Assembly: GCF_000368685.1 (NCBI RefSeq)
Contig: NZ_KB849623.1
Coordinates: 310,001 to 374,000, forward strand
Direction: 5' to 3'
DNA from: Acinetobacter baylyi DSM 14961 = CIP 107474
GTDB taxonomy: Bacteria; Pseudomonadota; Gammaproteobacteria; Pseudomonadales; Moraxellaceae
DNA: 64,000 nucleotides
Positions within the stretch are counted from its first letter, which is position 1, and each line of letters starts with the position of its first letter. Positions 10,238 through 19,142 of this stretch are shown piece by piece. The position numbers and the translations under genes were made by a program. The notes beneath the pieces were generated by a model, which was not told the DNA's origin, ran no database searches, and saw nothing but the letters and a program-made list of their open reading frames with translations.

Positions 10238-10468
10238 ATGACTACATTAGATACGCATGATACAGCTCGTCCTTTAGGTTCTGTAGAACCTTCAGAAAAA
10301 AATGAAACCCCTGTGCCGAATAAAAAGTCTCGTTTTTCACCTACGGTTAAAGGCGCTTTAATTGGTGCAGCTGCGGGTAGCATTCTGCCCGTATTTGGTA
10401 CTTTTAGCGGTGCTTTAATTGGAGGTATCGCAGGTAAAGTCTATTCCAAGCGCTGTGCCAAAGCATAA
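10238..10468 (+). CDS. Small glycine-zipper protein
   Basis: 76 residues. A polar N-terminal half with Thr, Glu and Pro is followed by a membrane-inserting glycine-zipper segment (KGALIGAAAGSILPVFGTFSG, then ALIGGIAGKVY). Such segments pack as helical hairpins in membranes. The start is ATG at 10238, chosen because GAGGG lies at good spacing; an upstream in-frame ATG has no ribosome site. Function unknown; one of two glycine-zipper proteins in the window. Confidence 0.75.
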   Translation: MTTLDTHDTARPLGSVEPSEKNETPVPNKKSRFSPTVKGALIGAAAGSILPVFGTFSGALIGGIAGKVYSKRCAKA

Positions 10469-10509
10469 TGGGTCATGCATATTGAACCAAGCGAACAATT
10501 AGACCAATT

Positions 10510-10553
10510 GCGGCTCAGGGTATGTTATATCATGCTATCTGGGCCGCATTTTT
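10510..10553 (+). terminator. Probable Rho-independent terminator
   Basis: Stem GCGGCTCAG / CTGGGCCGC (9 bp with one G-T pair) around a 20-base loop, then ATTTTT. It follows the glycine-zipper gene by 40 bases. The large loop lowers confidence. Confidence 0.6.
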
Positions 10554-10708
10554 ACTTTGGCGCAACCAATGTTTGGTTAAAAAACCAATTGTTTTAGATT
10601 AAAAGACACTTATCTTATTAAATTTACTTTATTTTGTTGTATACACTTGATTTTATAAGTGAAAACAATAACAGTTGTCACATCATCTTCATAATAATGA
10701 ATTTTTAC

Positions 10709-11893
10709 ATGATGACAGCACAACAAAAGATATGGAAATTAGCCTCACTTTCAATTTGCCTGTTATTGGTGACACCCCAATTTGGCTTTGCAGGAATGGT
10801 TCAACCACATGATTCATCTTCAAATGACCTGATCCTGCCAAATAATCCAGACATACCACCAACCTCGGTGGCTTATCCCATTGAATTACGTAATCTCAAT
10901 CAGGTACACGATAAAAATCTTCTGGATTATATTCCAGCCTGGATTGATGCATTACCAACGATTCTTCCCCCAGAATCCAATCAATCCATAGTTCCCTCTG
11001 TGATAGAAACACAAAACAAGACATGGGTTGATCGTAAACAAAAACAAATCAGTCAATGGGCTGATCGAACATCAGTTAAAATTGATAACTGGTTTGGTGA
11101 AATTGATCCAAAAAAACCAGCCGATGCCTCCTTGCGAATCATGCTGGATAACTATTGGGATAAATATAACGGCTTTGAAGTGAAACCCCGTATTCGCGGT
11201 AAAATCAAGTTGCCTACGCTTGAACGCCGTTTAAGTGTCGTTTTTGGTGATGATTCCCTGGATAACGAATTTGACAATAATATTGCAAATACCAATATCG
11301 ATCCAAATGGTGATAATAAACGTCTGGATACACGCCAGACCCGAGATAGTAATGGTTCAATTGCCTTACGCTGGTCTGACTTTGCAAAACGTCTTCCGTT
11401 TGAAACAGATGCAGATCTTGGGATACGTTCAGGTGATGATATCTATGTTCGCCTAAAAGCAAAACGTACATGGGAACTTCGAAATGATTTTTCATTCTAT
11501 GCCGAACAAATTTACCGTTATGGGATCAATAGCAAAAACTATTTTAGAACCAATCTTGAACTGACACATGCTCGACCAGACGAAGCTTTTTTTTCAAATC
11601 AGCTCAGCCTAACGCATGCCGATGATCAGGATGATAACTGGACATGGGACAATCGACTATTTAGGCAACATCAGTTCTTTGCCAATAATCGCTTCAGCTA
11701 CGGCATCTATGCAGGTGGATATTATAACGATAATGATCTACGTCTAAATAGTTGGGGGCCTTTTATGTCTTGGCGTCAACCTGTGTGGCGGGAATGGTTT
11801 TATGTCCAAGGCGATCTAAATTACCTAAACGATCATCGTGAAGACCGCAATCATTATCTGAGTACGTTTGTGCGTCTGGAAGCTTTATTCTAA
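10709..11893 (+). CDS. Putative outer-membrane beta-barrel protein (longer paralogue)
   Basis: About 395 residues. Signal peptide: KIWKLASLSICLLLVTPQ then FGFAG. The C-terminal ~270 residues alternate polar and hydrophobic residues with many aromatics and end in ...VRLEALF; a terminal Phe is the usual barrel-assembly signal. Conserved-looking elements are KPRIRGKIKLPTLERRLSV, FGDDSLDN and NSWGPFMSWRQPVWREWFYV. The last ~160 residues are clearly related to the protein encoded at 15745-16683 (shared YRYG-x-xSKNY, LNSWGPF/VSQWGPY and WREWFYVQGDLNY/WRNWLYIQNDLNY). No Shine-Dalgarno is evident; ATGs at 10697, 10709 and 10712 are all possible. Transport substrate or role unknown. Confidence 0.75.
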   Translation: MMTAQQKIWKLASLSICLLLVTPQFGFAGMVQPHDSSSNDLILPNNPDIPPTSVAYPIELRNLNQVHDKNLLDYIPAWIDALPTILPPESNQSIVPSVIETQNKTWVDRKQKQISQWADRTSVKIDNWFGEIDPKKPADASLRIMLDNYWDKYNGFEVKPRIRGKIKLPTLERRLSVVFGDDSLDNEFDNNIANTNIDPNGDNKRLDTRQTRDSNGSIALRWSDFAKRLPFETDADLGIRSGDDIYVRLKAKRTWELRNDFSFYAEQIYRYGINSKNYFRTNLELTHARPDEAFFSNQLSLTHADDQDDNWTWDNRLFRQHQFFANNRFSYGIYAGGYYNDNDLRLNSWGPFMSWRQPVWREWFYVQGDLNYLNDHREDRNHYLSTFVRLEALF

Positions 11894-11922
11894 TGCTGAA
11901 CATCAAAGAATTGTTCAGCATT
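11892..11922 (+). terminator. Hairpin after the barrel gene
   Basis: Perfect 10-bp stem AATGCTGAAC / GTTCAGCATT starting at the stop codon, but followed only by a T-rich, not T-pure, tract. A probable terminator or mRNA-stabilising hairpin. Confidence 0.55.
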
Positions 11923-12315
11923 CATATTCTTATTCTTATTTAACTTGGAGTTCCCTCTAATTTTTTAATCTAAGAATTAAACTAACATAGCTATCACACT
12001 CGTTATTTCGAGCATATAAGCATGAGTAATGCCCCACTTTCTATTCATGGTGAGTAAATTTGATCGCATAGATTCATCTTGCTACTCACCTTAAAGGATG
12101 TAAAACAGTAGAAAAAAGTTAGCCCTTATTAAACTTTCCTAAAAGCTATAAATAATCTAGTAAAGGTCACCCCCCAAACTCTTGCAAGCTTGAGCATCGT
12201 CGATAGACTAAAATGACTAGACAGGTAATTATGTTAAAATCAAACTTATATAACCAGTTATTTTTAGTGTGTAACAGTAGTTATTGCTCTTGATTAGGCA
12301 ATTCAAAAATGGTGA
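11923..12315. other. Gene-free stretch upstream of the LysR gene
   Basis: No credible reading frame. It contains one inverted repeat, GGTGAGTA (12049-12056) and TACTCACC (12083-12090), and the palindrome CTTGCAAG near 12181. These may be regulator sites for the LysR-type gene or remnants of older sequence; I cannot decide. Confidence 0.4.
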
Positions 12316-13218
12316 ATGTCCTTGATACAAAATATTGAATTAAAGTGGTTGTACGATCTGATTACTTTAGAAAAGTATCGGAACTTCACCATGGCCGCTG
12401 ATATGCGAAATATTTCTCAATCATCACTCAGTAGACGCATTCAAACCCTAGAAAATACGTTAGGATTTGAGGTCTTTAATCGAGAAATGTCACCATTACA
12501 ACTCACCGAGAAAGGCAAGCTCTTTGTTTTACATGCAAGGAGCTTTCTCGATGATTTTGAATATAATATTGATAAAATTAAAGGAACTGACAATATCAGA
12601 AGTAAAGTGACCATTGCTTCTGCCCATTCTTTAGCTGGCTATATTTTTCCAAAAATCTTAGGCAATCTTAAAAATTATCAAGAAAAAATCTTTCATGTCG
12701 AAGCAATCAATGTCAATGAAACGGTAGACCATTTACGAAATGGAAAATGTGATTTTATTGCTTCATTTTATGATGATGAATTGATGAATCCACAGTTTTT
12801 ATGCCATAAAATTTTTTCTGCAAAACTGTATTTAGTGACCGCACCGAATCATCTTGGGCGTCCAAAATTCTCTTTAGAAGATCGGTCATTGCCATTAATG
12901 AATTATACCGATGATAGCTATATGGGCAAAAAGGTCAATAAATTTCTTCAAGACAGTCAATCTGAATATTTTAATATTACTTTTGTTTCTTCTATGAGTA
13001 TTTTGCTTAAAGATATGATTAAAGGGGGTTTTGGTATTGGATGGTTACCCGATTATAGTATTCAGGAAGAACTTAAAAATAATGAATTGATGATTATTCC
13101 GTTAAAAGATTCTGTTTTATCCGTTGATATCTACTTATATAGAAGTAGCTCAAGATTGAATGCAGCATCAGAAGGTCTATGGAACTTCATTAAAGCAATT
13201 GACTGGACAATTGCATAA
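12316..13218 (+). CDS. LysR-family transcriptional regulator
   Basis: 300 residues, the normal family length. The N-terminal winged helix-turn-helix is plain (FTMAADMRNISQSSLSRRIQ, then LENTLGFEVFNRE); the remainder is the two-lobed effector-binding domain (KVTIASAHSLAGYIFPKIL; GGFGIGWLPDYSIQEEL). It converges on the symporter gene and lies in one block with the symporter and the racemase, so it probably controls amino-acid or dicarboxylate uptake genes; this is inference. The ATG at 12316 has only a weak GGTG before it; a TTG six bases later is an alternative. Confidence 0.92.
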   Translation: MSLIQNIELKWLYDLITLEKYRNFTMAADMRNISQSSLSRRIQTLENTLGFEVFNREMSPLQLTEKGKLFVLHARSFLDDFEYNIDKIKGTDNIRSKVTIASAHSLAGYIFPKILGNLKNYQEKIFHVEAINVNETVDHLRNGKCDFIASFYDDELMNPQFLCHKIFSAKLYLVTAPNHLGRPKFSLEDRSLPLMNYTDDSYMGKKVNKFLQDSQSEYFNITFVSSMSILLKDMIKGGFGIGWLPDYSIQEELKNNELMIIPLKDSVLSVDIYLYRSSSRLNAASEGLWNFIKAIDWTIA

Positions 13219-13222
13219 AAAT

Positions 13223-13253
13223 GAAAGTAACTCCAACTAAGCTACTTTCTTTT
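13223..13253 (+). terminator. Probable terminator between lysR and the symporter gene
   Basis: Stem GAAAGTA / TACTTTC around a 13-base loop followed by TTTT, within the 54-base gap of two convergent genes. Confidence 0.55.
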
Positions 13254-13272
13254 GTCCTAGTTAAAAACTGAG

Positions 13273-14571
13273 TTAGGCACTTTGTTGCGAAGTGTTCACC
13301 ATCTGTTGAACGTCTTCCATATTCGTTTCTGGCTTTAACTCTTCCATTGGTGTCGTTCTCGCAATCACTGCTGTTGCAATACTATTACCGACAACATTCG
13401 TCGCGGTACGTCCCATATCTAAAAATTGATCAATTGCGAGTATCAGGAGTAATCCAGCTTCAGGGAGCTTAAACAAACTGAGCGTTGCAGCAACCACCAC
13501 AATCGATGCCTTTGATACCCCTGCAATCCCTTTACTGGTAATCATCAACGTCAATAAGATGAGGATTTGTTGTGTAATACTCAAATCTATATTGTAAGCT
13601 TGTGCAATAAAAAGAATTGCAAACGCTGCATACATCATTGAACCATCTAAGTTGAATGAGTAGCCTAAAGGCAATACAAAGCTCGTCACTTGCTTAGGTA
13701 CACCAAATTTATTCAATGCATCCATGGTTTTAGGATAAGCAGATTCACTACTGGTCGTTACAAAAGCTAACATGACAGGTTCACGTATAAGTTTAGCCAA
13801 CTTAAATGTATCCGTTCTAAGGAAAATGTAAGCCACAGAAAATAGAATAACAAGTAAAACAGCTAAAGCTAAAAAGAATGAACCGAGAAAAGTTGCATAA
13901 TTTACAAATACACCAACACCTTGTACTGTAATTGCAGAAGCAATCGCTGAAAATGCAGCAACAGGTGCAAATTTCATGACATATTCTGTAATTTTAAACA
14001 TGATATGGCTAAGTTCTTCAACCATCTTAAAAATAACTGACGTGTATTGATGATTAATAAAACTGAGCGCTTTCCCAAAGAAAATCGAGAAAATGAGGAT
14101 TTGCAGAATTTCATTGTTCGCCATGGCTTCAGCAAAGCTGCGCGGAAATAGATGAGTAATAAATCCATTTAATGAAAACCCATCTGTATTAATAGAAGAA
14201 GGTAATGCATTGGTTGCATGATCAGGAGTGAGGTTCAAGCCAACACCAGGATGGAAGACATTTGCAAATAACATTCCAAGCCCTAGCGAAATAATTGAGG
14301 CGCTAATAAACCATCCCATGGCCTTAAAGGTAATTTTACCTATTGATGATGAGTTACCCATAGATACAATACCAACGACAATCGTTGAGAAGATTAATGG
14401 GGCAATAATCATTTTAATTAATCTAAGAAAGATAGCGGTTAATAGATTAAAATAAGATGAAATTTCTTTTGCCTGCTCTGCTGTAGATGCCAGATAGTGA
14501 CATAACAACCCAATTATGGCACCCAAAAATATGGCAATAAGTACATAGCGTACTGTGGTTTCCTTTTTCAT
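13273..14571 (-). CDS. Dicarboxylate/amino acid:cation symporter (DAACS family)
   Basis: 432 residues, an inner-membrane sodium- or proton-coupled symporter of the GltP/DctA family, taking up glutamate, aspartate or C4-dicarboxylates. Eight-helix-plus-re-entrant-loop architecture: the HP1 serine-rich loop FVTTSSESAYPKTMDAL, the NLDGSMMYAAFA segment of TM7 (NMDGT in the family), the HP2 region SKGIAGVSKASIVVVAATL and the TM8 signature DQFLDMGRTATNVVGNS. The Asp and Arg of DMGRTATN bind substrate in GltPh. The presence of Arg there suggests an acidic amino acid such as Asp or Glu. The racemase gene upstream fits that. Confidence 0.92.
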   Translation of the reverse strand: MKKETTVRYVLIAIFLGAIIGLLCHYLASTAEQAKEISSYFNLLTAIFLRLIKMIIAPLIFSTIVVGIVSMGNSSSIGKITFKAMGWFISASIISLGLGMLFANVFHPGVGLNLTPDHATNALPSSINTDGFSLNGFITHLFPRSFAEAMANNEILQILIFSIFFGKALSFINHQYTSVIFKMVEELSHIMFKITEYVMKFAPVAAFSAIASAITVQGVGVFVNYATFLGSFFLALAVLLVILFSVAYIFLRTDTFKLAKLIREPVMLAFVTTSSESAYPKTMDALNKFGVPKQVTSFVLPLGYSFNLDGSMMYAAFAILFIAQAYNIDLSITQQILILLTLMITSKGIAGVSKASIVVVAATLSLFKLPEAGLLLILAIDQFLDMGRTATNVVGNSIATAVIARTTPMEELKPETNMEDVQQMVNTSQQSA

Positions 14572-14651
14572 ACTACACTCACTAGATTACCGAAGAACTC
14601 AGTGTCCCTTTTTAGTTATGGCAGCTTTTTCTTGTTGCTTAATGCATAAAT

Positions 14652-14680
14652 AAAAAAGCTCATGCACAAAATGCATGAAC
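14652..14680 (-). terminator. Terminator between the racemase and symporter genes
   Basis: On the minus strand, stem GTTCATGCA / TGCATGAGC (one G-T pair), loop TTTTG, then TTTTTT. It lies just after the racemase stop, so the symporter gene probably has its own promoter or depends on read-through. Confidence 0.8.
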
Positions 14681-14688
14681 CTTCATGA

Positions 14689-15399
14689 TCAGCTACAAGT
14701 TTCTGGCTGTCCGTTTTGATACCATTCGATTGCATTTCGAATTAATACATCGGTCGCATCAATAAATAATTCTGGTTTTTCTATAATCCAGTCTTCTAAG
14801 ATCAAAGGAATTTCTGTACATGCTAAAAGAAATTTTCTGGCAGGATTATATTCATATAAATTAATGATATTAATCATTATATTTTTAGCTTCTTCAATAT
14901 TTCCAGACTTATAGGAGTAGATACTTTGCATGACCAGTTGCTGGATCTCCAACTCAGGAAGAGTAAATTTTATCTGATGATTCGCTAATTCTTTTTGATA
15001 CAGTTCCGTATTGATGGTTGCTGACGTCGCAAGTATACAAATCTCTTGAGCATTACTTTTTTGAATAAAGCGTACCGTTGCTTCAATGATACTAATCATT
15101 TTGGTATGTGTTTGTTGCTGTAATTGATCAAACCAGAAGTGCGCAGTATTACATGGAATAATGATACAGCCGACATTCGCATTCTCTAAAATTTTAAGAT
15201 ACTCTCTCATTTTTTCGAATGGCTTATCATCATGATTAATAATGGATTTTGTTCTATCTGGAATATCAGGAATAGAAACAATAATGACAGGAATATGTTC
15301 CTGATCAGAATGAGCAGATGTGTTTTTAATAATTTTATTCATCGCATCAACTGTTGCTTGCGGTCCCATTCCTCCTAATATTCCGATTGCTTTATGCAT
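14689..15399 (-). CDS. Aspartate/glutamate racemase family protein
   Basis: 236 residues. A PLP-independent two-cysteine racemase: IGILGGMGPQATVDAMNKI at the N-terminus, the first catalytic cysteine in IIIPCNTAHFWFD, and the second in LLACTEIPLILEDW. It interconverts the L and D forms of Asp or Glu in the cytoplasm. The start is ATG at 15399, with AGG eight bases upstream; the longer frame adds 21 residues not seen in the family. The symporter next door would supply its substrate. Two copies of a 33-bp operator-like motif lie upstream. Hydantoin racemases share the fold, so the substrate is not settled. Confidence 0.88.
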   Translation of the reverse strand: MHKAIGILGGMGPQATVDAMNKIIKNTSAHSDQEHIPVIIVSIPDIPDRTKSIINHDDKPFEKMREYLKILENANVGCIIIPCNTAHFWFDQLQQQTHTKMISIIEATVRFIQKSNAQEICILATSATINTELYQKELANHQIKFTLPELEIQQLVMQSIYSYKSGNIEEAKNIMINIINLYEYNPARKFLLACTEIPLILEDWIIEKPELFIDATDVLIRNAIEWYQNGQPETCS

Positions 15400-15457
15400 G
15401 AGTTTTACCTGTAATCTAAGATATTTATTAGCTTTACAGAAAAAAAATCCATCACCT

Positions 15458-15490
15458 TGCAAAATACAGATTAACCATCTACATTTTGCA
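15458..15490. promoter_or_regulatory. Operator-like inverted repeat, proximal copy
   Basis: TGCAAAAT-N17-ATTTTGCA, 58 bases upstream of the racemase start codon. The same arrangement recurs at 15574-15606 with the same 17-base spacer. The repeated spacing suggests a specific protein site; the nearby LysR-type regulator is one candidate. Confidence 0.5.
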
Positions 15491-15573
15491 TAACATTAAA
15501 ATATAAGAATTATCCAAATTTTTATATGTATTTGATTTATATATACTAGTAGAATTTAACATTTTTATCCTAA

Positions 15574-15606
15574 TGCAAAATATGCATCACAATGTAGCAT
15601 ATTGCA
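15574..15606. promoter_or_regulatory. Operator-like inverted repeat, distal copy
   Basis: TGCAAAAT-N17-ATATTGCA, one base different from the proximal copy. The centres of the two copies are 116 bp apart, about 11 helical turns. The outer flanks are also symmetric (TAA before, TTA after). It lies ~140 bp before the barrel gene at 15745, so it may serve both divergent genes. Confidence 0.5.
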
Positions 15607-15744
15607 TTATGCCTGCCTTCTTTTAAAGCCTGGCTACCTGACAGATAGCAGCGAATAATTAAATAATGTATTAGCCAAAAATAAATTGTTAAGATTAGAT
15701 CTTTATAATTTTCTTTTTAATCGCTGATTATTTTTCTTGTTCTC

Positions 15745-16683
15745 ATGGCTCAACGGTATGCTGTTCAAACGTATTCTGTGATGGTCGCAATATTTGCTTC
15801 ATATTGTTGTTTCACAACTTCCTTACATTCTTCCTTAATGTCTCACTATTTACAGAGATCATTTAAAAAATCAGAACAATTTAGTTTGCTGTATGCGGAA
15901 CAATTTCTGGCAAGACAAGGCGACCACAAGCTGATGCCCCAGCCTTGTGAAGCAGAACTGGATTCTGTTTCAGATGCTTCACTCAATGAAAAAAATAATC
16001 CAGCATTGATCAAAGAGCTTATGGCCGCTTTCGCACAAGATTCATTGTGGGAACGTACCGAAAAAAACTATCCGAAAGAGATTAAAAAATTTGGTAAGTC
16101 GAAAAAAAAGACCAAAGTTACGCCTAAGTCTGTTTCACTGAGCAATCCACTTACAGCGAGCTGGAACACACTGTCTAGTTTGCTTCCATTCTCAAATGGT
16201 CTGGATCTAGGTTCGAATTCAGATTCAGATGTATATGTGCAATTTTTGGCACAGAAAAAATGGGTTTTACAGCATCATCTCAATCTTGATACCCAACAGA
16301 TTTTTCGCTATGGCGCCACCAGTAAAAATTATAGTGAAACCAATCTAAACTTAAATCAGACGTTACGGGACAACACCATGTTTTCCAGTCAATTTAATTT
16401 AAGTAAAAGTCAGGACGAAGATTTTTCGTGGAAAAACTATACCTTTCATCAACTGAGTTTTCCGACGAAAGATAAGCTCACCTATGGTGTATTTAGTACA
16501 GGTGTGTATGAAAAAGAGAAAAAAGATATGAAGGTGAGCCAATGGGGGCCTTATTTTTCTTGGCGACGTCCACTGTGGCGCAACTGGCTATATATTCAAA
16601 ATGATTTAAACTATACCGATGATTTAAACGACCAGCATGGCTATCATTTAAGTTATCAAATGACGTTTGAAGCCAACTTTTAA
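15745..16683 (+). CDS. Putative outer-membrane beta-barrel protein (shorter paralogue)
   Basis: 312 residues. The C-terminal ~160 residues match the protein encoded at 10709-11893 in order and spacing (FRYGATSKNYSETNL, VSQWGPYFSWRRPLWRNWL, then a barrel-type ending ...FEANF). The N-terminal half differs: it lacks the KPRIRG/FGDDSLDN part and carries a lysine-rich stretch (KKFGKSKKKTKVTPK). The N-terminus YSVMVAIFASYCCFTTSLH could be a signal sequence but is atypical. No Shine-Dalgarno is visible. It may be a shortened or diverging duplicate; surface role unknown. Confidence 0.65.
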   Translation: MAQRYAVQTYSVMVAIFASYCCFTTSLHSSLMSHYLQRSFKKSEQFSLLYAEQFLARQGDHKLMPQPCEAELDSVSDASLNEKNNPALIKELMAAFAQDSLWERTEKNYPKEIKKFGKSKKKTKVTPKSVSLSNPLTASWNTLSSLLPFSNGLDLGSNSDSDVYVQFLAQKKWVLQHHLNLDTQQIFRYGATSKNYSETNLNLNQTLRDNTMFSSQFNLSKSQDEDFSWKNYTFHQLSFPTKDKLTYGVFSTGVYEKEKKDMKVSQWGPYFSWRRPLWRNWLYIQNDLNYTDDLNDQHGYHLSYQMTFEANF

Positions 16684-16698
16684 CCACAGCAACAACTA

Positions 16699-16722
16699 TG
16701 GATAACCTTGAAGTTATCCACA
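16699..16722. other. Inverted repeat containing a DnaA-box-like nonamer
   Basis: TGGATAAC (16699-16706) and GTTATCCA (16713-16720) form an inverted repeat; the right arm extends to TTATCCACA (16714-16722), the exact DnaA-box consensus, and the left arm gives TTATCCATA on the other strand, one mismatch. No origin-type cluster of further boxes was seen. Confidence 0.3.
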
Positions 16723-16730
16723 GTGTGTTT

Positions 16731-16757
16731 AAAAAACCGATACTAGATCGGTTTTTT
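16731..16757. terminator. Bidirectional terminator between the barrel gene and htpG
   Basis: Perfect stem AAAAAACCGAT / ATCGGTTTTTT with loop ACTAG; T runs on both strands serve the two convergent genes. Confidence 0.92.
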
Positions 16758-16764
16758 AAATGTT

Positions 16765-18687
16765 TTATTTTAACAGTAAGCTGTTAATACGTTTGACATA
16801 AGCCGCAGGATCTTCTGGTAAACCACCTTCTGCAATCACAGCTTGATCGAAAATGACATTGGCCAAATCATCAAACTGAGCCGAACCTTCTAGTTTTTGT
16901 ACCAAAGGATGTTCAGGATTGATTTCTAAAATCGGCTTGCTCTCTGGTACAGCCTGACCCGCCTGTTTCAGCATACGAATCAGTTGAGGAGACAACTCAC
17001 CATCACTGGTGACCAAACATGCTGGCGAGTCTACTAGACGTGTAGTCACGCGTACTTCTTTGGTTTTGTCTTTTAAAGCATCTGTGAGTTTATCCACCAC
17101 AGGTTTGAACTGTTCTGCTGCCTGTTCCAATGCTTTCTTTTCTTCGGCATCTTGCAGGTCACCCAAATCTACCGCGCCTTTAGACACATTTTGTAGAGGT
17201 GTACCATCAAACTCATGTACGAAGTTCATTGCCCATTCGTCTACACGTTCAGACATCAGTAATACTTCAATGCCTTTTTTCTTAAATAATTCAAGCTGTG
17301 GCGAATTTTTGGCAGCAGCCAAACTATCAGCACTCACATAATAGATGGCCTTTTGGCCTTCTTTCATACGTGCTTTATAATCGGCAAATGAGGTCGAGAT
17401 TTCGTCCTGATTTGATGTCGCATAGCGCAATAATTTTAAAATACGCTCACGATTTGTAAAATCTTCACCTAAACCTTCTTTGAGTACAGAACCAAACTCT
17501 TGATAGAAAGTCTTGAATTTTTCCTGATCTTTCTCATCTTCAGATTTGGCCAGACCATCCAGTAAAGTCAATACACGGCGCGTGTTGCCTTCACGAATGG
17601 TTTTAACATCACGGCTCTCTTGTAAAAGTTCACGGCTCACATTGAGTGGCAAGTCTGCACTGTCAATGACACCTTTAACAAAGCGCAAATAGTTTGGAAT
17701 CAGATTATCCGCATCATCCATAATAAACACACGCTTCACATACAGCTTAATACCTGCTTTGGCTTCACGGGTGAAAATATCACTCGATGCTTTGGCAGGA
17801 ATATAAAGTAACTGGGTGTATTCGGTATTGCCTTCTACGCGGTTATGTGACCAAGCTAAAGGAGCGTCAAAGTCGTGAGTCAAATTTTTGTAAAACTCAA
17901 TATACTGCTCTTCACTGATTTCATTTTTGCTGCGTGTCCATAAGGCACTTGCCGAGTTGATGACTTCCCACTCGTCTGTTTTTACATACTGACCGCCTTT
18001 TGGCTCTTCGCCTTCCGCGACTTCTTCTTCCTGCCAGACTTCTTTTTGCATTTCAATAGGCAGGCTAATGTGGTCAGAGTATTTATTGATAATCTGTTTA
18101 ACTTTCCATGCATCCAGATAGTCCAATGCATCATCGCGTAAATGCAAAATGATGCTTGTTCCACGTGAATCCTTGGTGATTTGTTGTACTTCAAAATCTC
18201 CTGTACCGCCACTAATCCAGCGCACACCATCATTTGCAGGTAAACCCGCACGACGTGATTCTACCGTGATTTTATCCGCAACAATAAATCCAGAATAAAA
18301 ACCAACACCAAACTGACCAATCAGTTGTGCATCTGATTTTTGGTCACCCGTGAGTTTCGACATAAAGTCTTTGGTGCCCGATTTTGCAATGGTTCCCAGA
18401 TTATCAATCGCTTCTTGCTGACTTAAACCAATACCATTATCTGAAATAGTGATCGTTTTGTTTTCTTTATCTAAACTCACACGAACACGTAAGTTGGCAT
18501 CATCTTCATAATATTCAGGATGATTAATTCCTTCAAAACGTAATTTATCACAGGCATCAGAAGCATTCGAAATCAATTCACGCAGGAAAATTTCTGGATT
18601 GGAATACAATGAATGGGTCACAAGATGCAAAAGCTGTGCAACTTCCGCCTGAAAACTATAATTCTGTGTTGCTGTTTGTTCAGTCAT
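16765..18687 (-). CDS. htpG: Molecular chaperone HtpG (Hsp90)
   Basis: 640 residues. A cytosolic ATP-dependent chaperone dimer that remodels client proteins late in folding. The N-terminal GHKL ATPase domain shows [24 protein letters not shown] and [15 protein letters not shown]; the middle domain begins after ~230, with [17 protein letters not shown] carrying the catalytic arginine region; the C-terminus is the dimerisation domain. The start is well supported by AAGGAG. A sigma-32-like promoter lies ~90 bases upstream, so heat induction is likely. Confidence 0.98.
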   Translation of the reverse strand: MTEQTATQNYSFQAEVAQLLHLVTHSLYSNPEIFLRELISNASDACDKLRFEGINHPEYYEDDANLRVRVSLDKENKTITISDNGIGLSQQEAIDNLGTIAKSGTKDFMSKLTGDQKSDAQLIGQFGVGFYSGFIVADKITVESRRAGLPANDGVRWISGGTGDFEVQQITKDSRGTSIILHLRDDALDYLDAWKVKQIINKYSDHISLPIEMQKEVWQEEEVAEGEEPKGGQYVKTDEWEVINSASALWTRSKNEISEEQYIEFYKNLTHDFDAPLAWSHNRVEGNTEYTQLLYIPAKASSDIFTREAKAGIKLYVKRVFIMDDADNLIPNYLRFVKGVIDSADLPLNVSRELLQESRDVKTIREGNTRRVLTLLDGLAKSEDEKDQEKFKTFYQEFGSVLKEGLGEDFTNRERILKLLRYATSNQDEISTSFADYKARMKEGQKAIYYVSADSLAAAKNSPQLELFKKKGIEVLLMSERVDEWAMNFVHEFDGTPLQNVSKGAVDLGDLQDAEEKKALEQAAEQFKPVVDKLTDALKDKTKEVRVTTRLVDSPACLVTSDGELSPQLIRMLKQAGQAVPESKPILEINPEHPLVQKLEGSAQFDDLANVIFDQAVIAEGGLPEDPAAYVKRINSLLLK

Positions 18688-18771
18688 AAAGCACTCCTTA
18701 AAATCTATAGCGACATCTTTTTATGTAATGCCATATGTATTGGAGTGCCCTATGCTTTTTTCAATGGGGCT

Positions 18772-18791
18772 GCTTAAGATTTTTTGATCAA
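18772..18791 (-). promoter_or_regulatory. Sigma-32-type heat-shock promoter of htpG
   Basis: On the minus strand: -35-like TTGATC (18786-18791 on plus), a 16-base gap usually placed at 11-16 for sigma-32 promoters but counted here without overlap, overlapping into CCCCATTG (18772-18779), against the consensus TTGAAA and CCCCATNT. The exact gap counted between the two elements is short (six bases on the plus coordinates given), so the better reading may use an upstream -35 within 18790-18800; the CCCCATTG element is the firm part. htpG is a classic sigma-32 target. Confidence 0.4.
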
Positions 18792-19142
18792 TCAGAACGG
18801 CCCTTGGCTTAAAATCCGATTTTGAATAATACTGTCTAAATGTTGTTGGCGTGAGGCATAACTGGCGGTTAAACAACTTACATTTGAACCACACGCATTA
18901 CGCTGTTTGAGCCACTGATATTGTGCACCTTTCTCTGAATCACGTCCGCCCATAGGCAACGCATGTAAAATAATATTATAGGTGGTTGCCATTTTGACAT
19001 CAGCATCGTTGAGAGAAAGTGTCTGGCAAATGGTTTTTTCTGAACGCAACTGTGCTTTGTTACATGGAAAACTTGCCGCAGAAGCAGCTCCGCTGAGTGC
19101 TACACCTATGAATATGGTGATAAGTTGAATTGAAGCTTTCAT
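18792..19142 (-). CDS. Secreted LprI-like / DUF1311 protein
   Basis: 116 residues. Signal peptide: a lysine near the start, then ITIFIGVALSGAASAASF with cleavage likely after ASA. The mature part has the LprI N-terminal (DUF1311) pattern: FPCNKAQLRSEKTICQ, LSLNDADVKMATTYN, and WLKQRNACGSNVSCLTASY, with four cysteines probably forming two disulfides. LprI of mycobacteria inhibits lysozyme; whether this one does is unknown. It stands just upstream of htpG on the same strand but is separated by the htpG promoter. Confidence 0.82.
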   Translation of the reverse strand: MKASIQLITIFIGVALSGAASAASFPCNKAQLRSEKTICQTLSLNDADVKMATTYNIILHALPMGGRDSEKGAQYQWLKQRNACGSNVSCLTASYASRQQHLDSIIQNRILSQGPF

